Below, piece after piece: positions 1 through 9,919 of a stretch of DNA of 64,000 nucleotides. The translations under genes were made by a program, and so were the position numbers. Below the pieces are notes generated by a model. The model was not told the DNA's origin, did not search any database, and worked only from the letters and a program-made list of their open reading frames with translations. The stretch is taken from positions 2,232,001-2,296,000 of the forward strand of contig JAACJO010000007.1 in the NCBI GenBank assembly GCA_013368445.1, in the 5' to 3' direction. Positions within the stretch are counted from its first letter, which is position 1. Every line of letters starts with the position of its first letter. The DNA comes from Leucocoprinus leucothites (taxonomy: Eukaryota > Basidiomycota > Agaricomycetes > Agaricales > Agaricaceae).

Positions 1-219
1 GTAGCATATTGCTGCTCAAGTGACCAAAATGGCTCGACGCCTCAACTCAAGCGACCATATGTCGGGTGGCATTTCTCGAACTCGTCTCCTATTTCCGCTG
101 GTACTTCGGAGGCCCGAACTATGAACTCGACTGTATTATCATCAAGCTCTCAGAGCAGTATTTTTCCGAGCCCCATACTCCCCATGTCAGCTCTAAATAT
201 GTAATATTGGCGATGGGGA

Positions 220-226
220 TATAAAT
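220..226 (+). promoter_or_regulatory. TATA box of the GH26-like gene
   Basis: A TATAAAT heptamer lies about 60 bases before the start codon at 285, which suits a core promoter for the secreted hydrolase. Nothing else recognisable is seen in bases 1-284. Confidence 0.5.
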
Positions 227-284
227 CTTCGACTGGACTTGGTTTTAGAGTCGTCAACACACCTCAGCATCTCAACTCCAAAAG

Positions 285-1709
285 ATGCAGCTTCGCTCCT
301 TATTCGCCAGTACTGCTCTCCTCGCAGTCGGCTTTGCAAATGCAGCGCCTGCCGCAGCAGCCAAGTCTCTTGGTCAAGCTGCTTTCACTCCTTCAGCCAG
401 TCAAACCTACCTTGTTGTCGGGCAGAATTATGAAAATGAGGTTCGTCTTGAATTCCGGTTGAATTATTTACTAACGCACTTGCATTACGATTTGAATTAG
501 TGGAATGGTTTTGCATCCGGCACCGGAAAGACCCCCGCTGGAATTTCTGTCTATGGGGACGTCTACACGTAATTCGATTTCTGGACGGTGGTTAGCCCCA
601 GCTAAACAATGCTATCCCCTAGCGGTGCTTTGAACTCGGACTCTCAAACCATGTTGGCAGATTATGCCTCTAAGCACTCTGGTGTTGTTGAAATCGGCTT
701 TTCGTGGAAGGATGCTGCCACTGCGAATGGTTACACCGTGTATCAAGGTATGTACGAAGTCAGATCTACGGTACAGACCTATCAATCGATTCACAATTTT
801 TTGTGAAGGCGCTCAACTCAACAACGATATTGCCTCTGGCAAGTTCGACACTCAGCTCCATAAATTTGCTGCCTATCTCAAGCAGTACCCTAACGTCTGT
901 CTCCGAACGTAGCACCTTCATCGATCATCCTGACTATTCTTTAGGTCAAATATTTGATGAGAGTGGAGTACGAGGTCTCTCGCAATATCTTCGCAAACGT
1001 CAGTATCACTTTTGAGCTGGTAAATCATTGAACGCTAATGATGATTGACTTAGACGGCTGTCAACACTTTTGATCCCAACACCTTCGACTTGACCGCCTA
1101 CCCTAAGGCATACAATCATGTCACCAGCCTCATTCTTGGTGACGGCGTTTCCAACATCGATTTCGTCTATCACGCCGTAAGGAACATCATCTCAAACGCT
1201 GACAACCACTAAATAGACGTTACTAGGTCCGTGGTGAAGCTCACTACCTCTATCCCGGCTCAAATGTGGTCGACTGGATTGGCTTCTCGGTCTTCAATAA
1301 CGACGTCTGCCTCGTTGTTGGAACCACCAGCAACTGTGTTGGCGATACCATCGACCCTAATCTCAAGAACGATCTTGAATGGGCTCAAGGTCAAAACAAG
1401 CCTCTCATGATTGCCGAGTCTGCTGTTCAGCCTCCCCCCTCTGCGAACCCCGATGACTTCGTTACTTACTTGACCAGGCTGTTTGACATTGTCAGCACAT
1501 ACGGCTTGTCGTCCATCTCCTACATCAATAGCAACTGGCCTACGTAAGCCTTCAGCTCTCATTTCCTCAACAGTGTTTCTTACTTAGCTCGAACTAGACA
1601 CGGCTGGGACCAGTCCGTCTGGGGTGACTCTAGGATCGAGGCTAGCCCAACTGCTCTTTCTTGGTTCAATTCTAATATTGCCAACAATGCTCGCTACCTC
1701 TGGGGCTGA
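285..1709 (+). CDS. Secreted GH26-like glycoside hydrolase (clan A type)
   Basis: Predicted secreted retaining glycoside hydrolase of the (beta/alpha)8 type, closest by eye to GH26 (mannanase-like) proteins. The start at 285 gives a clear signal peptide (MQLRSLFASTALLAVGFANA). Exon 1 ends near 440, exon 2 runs 501-568 and exon 3 starts at 623. Further short introns lie near 745-809, 900-945, 997-1053, 1174-1224 and 1546-1599, and all join in frame. Two glutamates sit where clan-A catalytic residues are expected: the acid/base in MRVEYEVSRN and the nucleophile in KPLMIAESAV. The C-terminus ends in NARYLWG, and no carbohydrate-binding module is visible. The substrate is not established; a beta-mannan or beta-glucan of plant cell walls is a guess from the fold. 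The gene looks intact, unlike the amylase remnant immediately downstream. Confidence 0.7.
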
Positions 1710-1789
1710 AAAATACACAGTCATTGTCGGTAGATATCAACATAATCAAAAGTACAAGTTTATAGCCCCCCATAAGCCCATTGACTAGT

Positions 1790-3375
1790 GCTATAAAGAT
1801 AGTCGTGCCACACATATGAAGAACCTTTATCGGCCATGAGATGAATTCAAGGAATTGAGCGACTCCCTTCATAACCGAGGAATATTCTTGATCCTCGATG
1901 TAGTCGTCAACCAGTGAGAACCACAGACTACGATCACACATCTATGTTGACGGTTCACCTCCCTCAGCTTCGCTGCATTGAACGCCACCGACTAAGGCAA
2001 ACCTGATTTCGTCTCGATCTCTCCCTTCAACTCCGTCACCCAATTCCAACCAGAGTGTCTCATCACTGGCTTCAACAATCAGATAGACGTAGAACAATAC
2101 TGTCTAGGTGATGAGATATTACCTCTCCCAAATTTGAACACGGAGGACTCGGCCATCGTCCAGACCGTGAACAATTGGATCAAAAATATAGTCCAGACTT
2201 ACAATGCTGATGGCATTCGGATAGACATGATTGCAAAGCATATTCACAGGAACTTTTTGCCCGATTTTGTCAAAACAGCGGGCATGTTCCCTATGAACGA
2301 GGTCAGTGCATAATCACATGCGAGATTGGTACTATGTTGACTTTCTCTCTCGCACTAGGTCATCACAGACCAGGTTTCATATGCCACAGATTATACCCAT
2401 AAGAGCAGTTGTGATTGTTCTATCATATATCATTAATGATGTAGTCGACCCTAGAAGTTCTCGATGGGGTATGAGATTATCCAGCATTCTTTTCCCTGGT
2501 CAAGGCCTTCAGTTCTCCTTTGGGAAACTTATCAGGACTAGTGGACGCTTTTACAGTATCCTAAACCAGCTACAAGGGCGGCGCGTCCCCTATCGGTTCG
2601 TTAGAAAACCATGATCAACTTCGTTTTCAAAACATCACCACTGGCCAATCTGTACTTTTTTTTGATCCTATATGGCTCATCAAATGACTAACGAGCTTCT
2701 CTGTTACAGCTCGGCCGTAATACCATTACTTAGTCCTTCGCCCAAGACGGTATTCCGATCGTCTACTACGGAGCGCATCGCACATCTTTGATCTTTGATC
2801 GGCTTGCTAACTTTATGGTTCTAAGGTCAAGAGCAGGGCTTTTAGGGTGCGCAGGATCCTTTAAATAGAGAAGCGTGAGCCGTCTATTTTGACACCCTTG
2901 ATCATTATGATTTTAATAAATAGTTCAAAGGCTGTGGCCTAGTGGTCTTGTCGCTGCGGACAAGCCACTCGTAAGCCATATCAGAGCCCTCAACACAGCG
3001 AGGAAACTTCTGATATCCAGTAATGATAATTTTGTATCAGCACGGGTCGGATTCAACCCCTTGTTCTATTGAACATATACTCGTTACTGGTCCCTTTCAT
3101 CAGGTTAGATTCATTTCTCAGTTCAATCCATCAGTTCTCACCGTTTATATTCCCCCGCTTCTCGCATTGTTGGCCAACACTGGCTCAAATGAAATCGGGG
3201 CAGGGCCTAGTACTCGGACTATACCATCATCATCGAACTTGTATCAGCGTAACGATGCATTTGTGGATGTTCTCACCTGTACCGCCTTCTCCGTAAACGA
3301 TGCGGGTGACCTTGAAGTTCCAGTTGAAAATGGATCACCGAGGGTAGGTTTCCTTCAAAACAAGTCATACATAAC
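1790..3375 (+). pseudogene. Decayed fungal alpha-amylase (GH13)
   Basis: Remnant of a secreted fungal alpha-amylase (starch-degrading GH13). Conserved blocks appear in the right order but in shifting frames. They are region I (ILDVVVN) near 1890-1910, the loop with EQYCLGDE near 2095, region II with the nucleophile Asp (DGIRIDMIAKH) near 2210-2240, MNEV near 2295 (family norm GEV), region IV (LENHDQLRF) near 2600 and IPIVYYG near 2755. The C-terminal beta domain (DVLTCTAFSVNDAG, then ENGSPRV) falls near 3265-3340. In-frame stops follow VVNQ (about 1915), NATD (about 1995) and several later points, and frameshifts separate the blocks. The 5' half of domain A and the signal peptide are missing, because only about 80 bases separate it from the upstream gene. 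It is not expected to make an enzyme. Confidence 0.75.
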
Positions 3376-4318
3376 TGTCATCCCTTCATCCCCGACGTCA
3401 TCGAAATGCCTTGACCCCTTCATTCATTGCTGAGACTTATTTTGATGATAATCACCACGACCTGTGATTTATCGATCCTAGACACTGAGTCCTCGTTACC
3501 GTATCAAATTACCACGAGCTATTAGCTCCGATGACGCTGATATGTTCACATTCCAGGTCCTGTTGCCCGCCTCCGAGCTTTCGAAGGAAGGGACATCGTG
3601 TCCCAACAATGCCGTAGATAACAGTGGAAACGAGGCTGATCGTCAAGTTGCGAGAGGTTGGATGATGCTTCTGATGTTCAATGCTGTATTCATCACTACA
3701 ACATCTTTGGTGGTGTCAACCTTTGTATTCTAATACTATCTTGAGGAAGTCTGTTTACTATTCTCAGTTTCTGCTGCGTTTGTGGACCCGTGTTTTTCTG
3801 ATGTTGTTACCTTGTAATTGGCCGGTATGGACGGATTATGAAACTAGACAGACGGTGGACACTCGAAGATTTTCATCGAATTTCCTGATTAATGGGACTA
3901 AAATTAGACCATCAGTGGTATGATGAACCTGACATAGCATAAATATATATCATAGAAACAGTCTGTTATCATTACAAAGTGGTATATGTGTGCTGTCGCT
4001 CGGCCTATAAATAATACATGCATCACTTCCGAGTAAAGGGACGGCACAGAATATAAAAACACAGTATGGCATCGAACATACGAAGAGCCGAGACCGTCTG
4101 AGGGGTAAAAGAGGGGTAACTGGTAAAAGTACAACTTAAACCTCCACAGAAAAAAGAGCACAAAAAGGTTACACGTGTAAATGTCGAGAACGGGGAAATC
4201 GCGATGAAACGTGCCGGTGTAATCGTGAGCATAAGCAGGAAAAATCAAAACTCCATCGAGCGCTAGAAACGCCCAGAACTCATGAACTCATCAAAAGCAA
4301 ATCAAAGACTGAAGCCGA
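3376..4318. other. Intergenic, no gene seen
   Basis: About 0.9 kb between the amylase remnant and the 3' end of the PH/CRIB gene. Only short open frames without recognisable motifs are present. The left edge may still contain decayed amylase sequence. Confidence 0.4.
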
Positions 4319-6016
4319 TCAGTACCGGTGGTTTTCATGGTCGCCAATCAGAGTCGTCCCAGACTGTATTGAGAATGGCCGGTTCCGTCGACTGATGGAC
4401 CGTCTTGAAAGTCTCGGGGGATTGTAAGTGCTACTGCTAACAAAGCTCGTATCAAGCTTGCAAGCGTTGCACTGCAAATTGCTGTAGCACATTGGGCAAG
4501 AGGGGCCAATGGGCTTGACGGGACTATCCTGGACTCCTGCCATCACGGGTGATGATGTATTGCTGGACGGCTCTCTCGCCTTTTCTTGAATCTGTTGCAC
4601 TTCTAGACTCGTTTTCCACTCATCGGGAAGACCCTGAAGTCAAAACAAACGAGACTTGTTAAAATCCACTCGAAAATCACCGCCATCAAATAGAAGCAAG
4701 TCACGTTTACTTACGGTGAATGCCTGTGATTTGGAATCCCAGCTTACATGAACATGAAACTCGAACCCTTCCGGTTCACTGATATGTGCTCGTCTACTGC
4801 GGGAGGCAATGAAGTGACACCATCTTTGGAGATCCGAGGTGTTTGGTAAAGATATGTGATATCTGCGATTATCACAAGTCGCGAGGCGGAGGACAAAGGG
4901 CTTTGACTTGAGTTTGAGTTGAGAAACATCACTGATATGTGGCAACTGAATAGTGACTTCTGGGTGAGAGGACTGATGGATGGCATCATCGCGATATCGA
5001 TGGGTAGATGGTCGCCATTTGATGTGAGGGGTACGCACGTTTTTGGAAGGCCGTGCAGGAAAATACAATAAAAAGTGAGGCGAGATAACTAGTCATCAGT
5101 ATAAGTCCCTCGAGCGATTGTAACAATGGGCGAACCTGAGATTTGCAGATCTGAAGGGTGCGCGATGTTAGCACTACGTAGCGCGAGCGCCAAAATGCAC
5201 AGAGAGTGTGCCTCCCCCATCGCTTGACTTGATATAGGCCTTCGAGCAACACTGATGGTGACGAGGCTGTAAGATTGCCCGTTGGATGTATCGAAGAATC
5301 AAAGACGAAGGGGAAAGTTGAAGTTGAGGAGGCAGAGTTTGTCCTTTTATGAGACTTAGCTGTTTTTGCATAGGAGTCGTAGGATGCTCGTTGAGGGGAC
5401 AGTGACTGGCGGTGTGTCTGCTGGTGACTGAGCTCAGAGCTCGTTCGATGGTTGGTAACGAGGGAAGATTTACGTCTCGGGGGTTGCATACGGTTGCGTA
5501 GGGCGGTAAGTCGATTCGTATTGCGATTTAAGTCGTTGGTTGTGAGGTGAACTTCGTGAACGAGGTTGAAAGGGTGACTAAAGTTCCCGAGGCGAGAACG
5601 GGGGTAGATGTCGTCCTGCCAGTCGTAAAGGACTGCATCGTTTTCAAAGGACAGATAACACTTCTTCCCATTCGTAAATTCGAGGAGAAGGCATGCGGGT
5701 GTTAAATCCACCCTCTCGATGTTGATGATTGATTTGAGAGGTATGCGTTTGAGTGAATGTTGTGACAGGGTGTATGGTTCAGCCTGTAGAGGCAAGGATT
5801 GGAGCATGAAAGATAGAGGAGTTTGAGGAAACTTACATGTTGGATGAGAAGAGCATTCTCCACCAATGTCACCTGCCGCTTCTTCCATAACCTCTTGGAT
5901 ATTCGTTCCAGCCCACGAACTCGTACAACTCCGCTACGCAAAATATCGGGGTCCCTTGACAAGTCTATCAGGTCTTTTCCAATGTCCGTAGGGGGGGCAT
6001 CCTTGAAGCAAGGCAT
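4319..6016 (-). CDS. Kinase-less PH-CRIB-PH-CRIB protein (PAK/Cla4-like N-terminus)
   Basis: Predicted Cdc42/Rac effector-like adaptor of about 466 residues. The exons are 6016-5837, about 5786-5136, 4972-4715 and about 4634-4319, with in-frame GT-AG junctions. PH domain 1 covers about residues 28-120 and ends in the usual Trp helix (YDWQDDIY). A degenerate CRIB-like segment follows (GNFSHPFNLVHEVHL, about 126-140). A Ser-rich linker leads to PH domain 2 (about 240-335). A full CRIB motif follows at about 340-372: ISEPEGFEFHVHVSWD, then FT across the last intron to GLPDEW. This arrangement resembles fungal PAK kinases (Cla4 type), but the frame ends about 90 residues later with no kinase domain. 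The tail carries CPMCYSNLQCNAC, a C-x2-C-x5-C-x2-C cluster that could bind zinc. No kinase remnant is visible downstream (3.4-4.3 kb). The domain calls are firm; the function is inferred. Confidence 0.75.
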
Positions 6017-7292
6017 GGTTGGGTCCGCGAGCCAGGGGCACGTAGGGCACGAGGTTGGGGAGGGCAGGCAGGCAGATATATTGGCTGAAGCACGATGTCG
6101 GTGAGGTTAAAGTAGGTAGTTACTCGTAACGACCTGATGACTGTAACACCGGCCGATCAGATCGTTGAAGAAGATGGCGCTTTTCGAAATGATTGAATGC
6201 CAGTCGGCTGCTTAAAGCTCAAACAACATGGAGGCGACACGGGAGGCTGAGGCTGTGACTATGAGAATGAAATACTGTTTTAGCACGGGCCATCAGGGAT
6301 CAGGATGTTGGACTCGGTTTAGCTGTTCTGGTTTGAGCCGGATATAGATGCTGCATGTCACTGACATGAATGGAGTTTGTCCGACCGTGAAACGATCAAG
6401 GCTCGGAGGCAGAGGCGTCGAGAGCAGAAAATTGCTCGAATTGGCTTCCCCTGCCCGCCGTTCCCGAGACTCACCGGAGTAGGGCCGCCCGCCACTCGTC
6501 CAGGCTCGTTAAGCACGCGTCGGCTGACATACACATTACCTCAATGAAAGGTGGCGTTACGGAAATTTCTGTGTGATTGAGCTAAGGCTTCGCATGAAAA
6601 ATTCGAGGAGAAAAGAGCACATCAGAACACACACATGCAACCCGTTGGCCCCGTGTGGTTGCTCGGGTTCGCGCTTCAGGTCGAGGATATGGGAAGTGTG
6701 TGATTGTGATCACGTTTCAAGCTCAAGCATGCCACTTAACGAGTAGTTAGTGTATTCATCTTAGATTGGGGGAAAATATACCATTCACATGCTTCGTGCG
6801 ATGCTGTTTATCAAGTTCTAGGATAAGGCCGGGTGTCTAGTAGTTCTGAATTTTTGATCAGGCATTCAGCCATTGTTGTGTTTTGTTGAAATCAGAGGAT
6901 ACCAGAATTGCCCCATCCTAAGAACTAATTACGGTGTTAGCAGCATACCTCCGATTGTCTTCTCCTACCTCGCGGCTAACCTGTCACTCGAAGGAAGTCC
7001 TGACATGCTGCGCAAACTCACGCCAGGATCAACCTCACTGCCTCTTTCGAGAGTGCATGACTCTCCAGTCGAGTTAAATCAAAACTCGAGGATCCAGTAT
7101 CGCAGCACACCTATCGGATAACATCATATGACTGGCTTCGGCAGCTGGAACACCCTATAGGCGATGGAACAAAGAGAGCGGTATGAACACGACATCTATA
7201 CTATTTCCATTTTCTATTTCGGCACCTGCCGCTTTATCATCAGACCCGAGTCGTCGCTGAAAGGACCATCGTTGAATACTCTCCACTTCACT
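6017..7292. other. Divergent intergenic/promoter region
   Basis: About 1.3 kb between two divergently transcribed genes (PH/CRIB protein to the left, oxidoreductase to the right). It presumably holds both promoters. I see no conserved coding segment or RNA gene. Confidence 0.4.
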
Positions 7293-9354
7293 ATGGCTGC
7301 CACTGCCTCTGATCGTGCGCTCAATGGATGGCATCCAGGAGAAGCCGTGGTACAAGGAATTATGAACTTGCCCGCGAGGGTTTCAATCGCCGCCGTCGTT
7401 AATCATCTGCCTGAGCAGCATCGGATATTCCACACGACACGCCTCTTCTTTCTACCAGTAACCACCCTTGATAAGCATGGTCGTCCTTGGGTTTCTATAC
7501 TTTCTTCCAGGAATGGAAAACCTGAGTTCATCAGCAGCCCCGACGCTACTACTCTCCGCATCCAAGCATATGTTTGGGATAACGATCCTATTATCCACAA
7601 CGTCGTGGGCGGTTGGAACGCATCACCAGGAAAGAATGCACTCATATCTGCAATTGGAATTGAAGTGTCTACCCGACGGAGAAACAAGTTCGCTGGGCGC
7701 ATTTTCAACGCCGCGTTGGAAGATAGGACGTTGACAATAGACTTGAAAGTAAATCAAGCTCTGGGGTATGGTCATATTATGTCACCACGTCGGAAATCTA
7801 ATGGATACCTTATCTAGCCTATGTCCCAAATATATTGGTCTGCGTGGCCTTGAATCCTACCTAGAGGCAGAGCCTCACACGATCCATGAAAGGCATCAAT
7901 TACGGGACGATGAACGATTGCCTCAGGACGTGCTTGACTATATCAACAATGCCGATACGGCGTACCTTGGCACATCGTATGTAGCCCGTCCAGAAGATGA
8001 GGACATGTTTCCGTCTCATGTTGGAACGAACCATCGAGGCGGCAGACCAGGGTTCGTACGCGTGAGAAGTGACGGTCGAACCCTAGTGCTCCCAAATTAC
8101 GGTGGTGAGCCCCGCCGTTTCTGCATCACGTAAAACATTACTGAGTATCATTGGTGTATTGTAGGCAATCGGCTCATGAATTCTATGGGGAACATTCACG
8201 TCACACCCTTGGCTTCCCTAGCTTTCCCCTCATTTTCCACAGGCTCAGTCTTGTATGTCACTGGTGACGCTCAGAACCTGTTTGGAAAACCAGCTCGCGA
8301 AATCATGCCTGAATCTAACGTCATAACCACTATCAAAACAACAGGATATGCCTTTGTTCATGATGCTCTCCCTCTTCGAGAGTCACCAAGCTTCGGCTTG
8401 ACACTCAGCCCCTACAGCCCTCCTATACGTTATCTCGCAGAAGAAACCCCTCCTGTCAACCGCTACGATGACGTCACGCTCAACCTCTTGAGCGCCAAAG
8501 TCCATAATGATACGCTTGCCACTTTCACCTTTGAAGCGTCTCGTCCTATTGAGATCGCTCCTAGCCAAAACGTTGTATTGGATCTTTCGGAGCTGGTCCA
8601 TATCCGTTCTCAACAGATTATTGATTGGGACGGAGGAAATGTTATTCAGAACGATGATTGTGTCCGGACTTGGACTGTTTCAGTTCTTCCAAAAGCCGAG
8701 AAACCGCGGATATTCAGCATAACGGTCCGTCAAATAAAAGGCGGCTCAATCACTCCTATTATGTATCGAGTTGTTGCCAAGATATCCGGAGAACGGAATT
8801 ACAACCAGGAGATAAACATGAGGTCTCTCAGCATTACCGCTCGCTTGCGGGGAGTTGGTGGGGACCTGCCAGTACCTGACCCTATTCCAGTCTGTGATGG
8901 TGGAAGGAAACTACTTTGGGTTGCAGGCGGGATCGGAATTACACCATTCCTCTCCCTAACCCAATTCACTAGCGGTTGGGCGACGAAGGATGTAGGGCTA
9001 TGGGACATTGTGATGGTGTCGTCCACCAGGGAACCAGATGCCATACTATTGCTCTTGAATGACGCCTTCAGTTCTCTGAAGAGTGCGGAACAGATTAGGA
9101 ACTTTTCCTATACGCTGCACCTCTTCACCCCCTCCCCTGATGTCGTGACTCCGGAAGGTTGGCCGGATATCGTTAAAGTTCATGTCCACGAAGGTCGTAT
9201 CGCGACGGATGGATCTTTCTTCTCACAGTCAGGAGCTAAGGATAGGGAGCCACATATCTGTGGGCCACTTCCTTTTGTGAACTCGGCGATGAAAGCTATG
9301 GTAAATGCTGGTGTCAATCCAGAGCATGTGAAGCGCGAGCGTTTCACCTATTGA
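7293..9354 (+). CDS. PNPOx-like / ferredoxin-reductase-type fusion oxidoreductase
   Basis: Two-part flavin oxidoreductase of about 649 residues. Exons are 7293-7765, 7818-8104 and 8165-9354, and the junctions keep frame. The N-terminal third is pyridoxamine-5'-phosphate-oxidase-like, a split-barrel FMN fold: it has RIFHTTRLFFLPVTTLD followed by GRPWVSILSSRNGKPEF, and later YLGTSY and NHRGGRPGFVRV. The C-terminal half is a ferredoxin-reductase-like FAD/NAD(P)H module with the dinucleotide-binding loop (LLWVAGGIGITPFLS), HICGPLPFVN and a terminal aromatic residue (ERFTY). This fusion is known in bacteria and fungi; its substrate is not known to me. The start at 7293 (MAATASDRA) was preferred to the in-frame codon at 7164 because homology begins after it. 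The gene appears intact. Confidence 0.75.
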
Positions 9355-9919
9355 TATTGTGGTGTACCAAATGGATTCGAATTGTATGATAACTACCAGG
9401 TAGCCGCTTAAGTCGGGATACATAGTGTTCAATTTGTCTAGGGAACCATCATCAGTCGCTTGTTGAGGGAGGAGCTTCTCGGACGTCTTGAATCTTACCA
9501 AGGGAATCTGTATATATTCAAATCAATAATGACGAAATTTCGGAAAACTCCTTCGACATGAATCAAGTCATGGCACAAGAGGCTCATGTGGGTCTTGGGT
9601 GAAAGATGAAGTAAGGCATCTGCCAAAGCTCAACGCGCGCTTGTTGATATACTCAGCCACAGCCTCCCAAGGCATACTGCGAACCTAGCAATCAGTTCAT
9701 ATCGCAGTGGCATTGAGAACACTACCAAGCAATGCACTTATTCAAGCATTCATCCTTCAAGACCAGAAGGTGGAGTCAAAATATGTTAAATTTCGATATA
9801 ATTCATGACTATATGACCATTATTTAAGCTATCACCCACTTCAAAGGTGGGTATACAGTAGCGAAGGGATAGAGGGATGAAGAATCATCAGGGTATCACG
9901 GAATTATCTAATATAGTGT
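9355..9919. other. Convergent intergenic region
   Basis: The 3' flanks of the oxidoreductase (plus) and the catalase (minus) meet here. No gene is seen. Confidence 0.5.

Noticed and set aside
2933..3065. tRNA-like text (GGCCTAGTGGTC with a GGTTGAATCC-like box on the other strand)
   Set aside because: The boxes are on opposite strands, and the first part translates as alpha-amylase sequence (LWPSGLV...PLVSHIRALN), so it belongs to the GH13 remnant.
3904..4248. Hydrophobic, aromatic 114-codon minus-strand frame downstream of the PH/CRIB gene, checked as a possible kinase exon or membrane protein
   Set aside because: It shows no kinase motifs and the upstream exon already ends in a stop at 4319. 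Composition looks like random AT-rich sequence.
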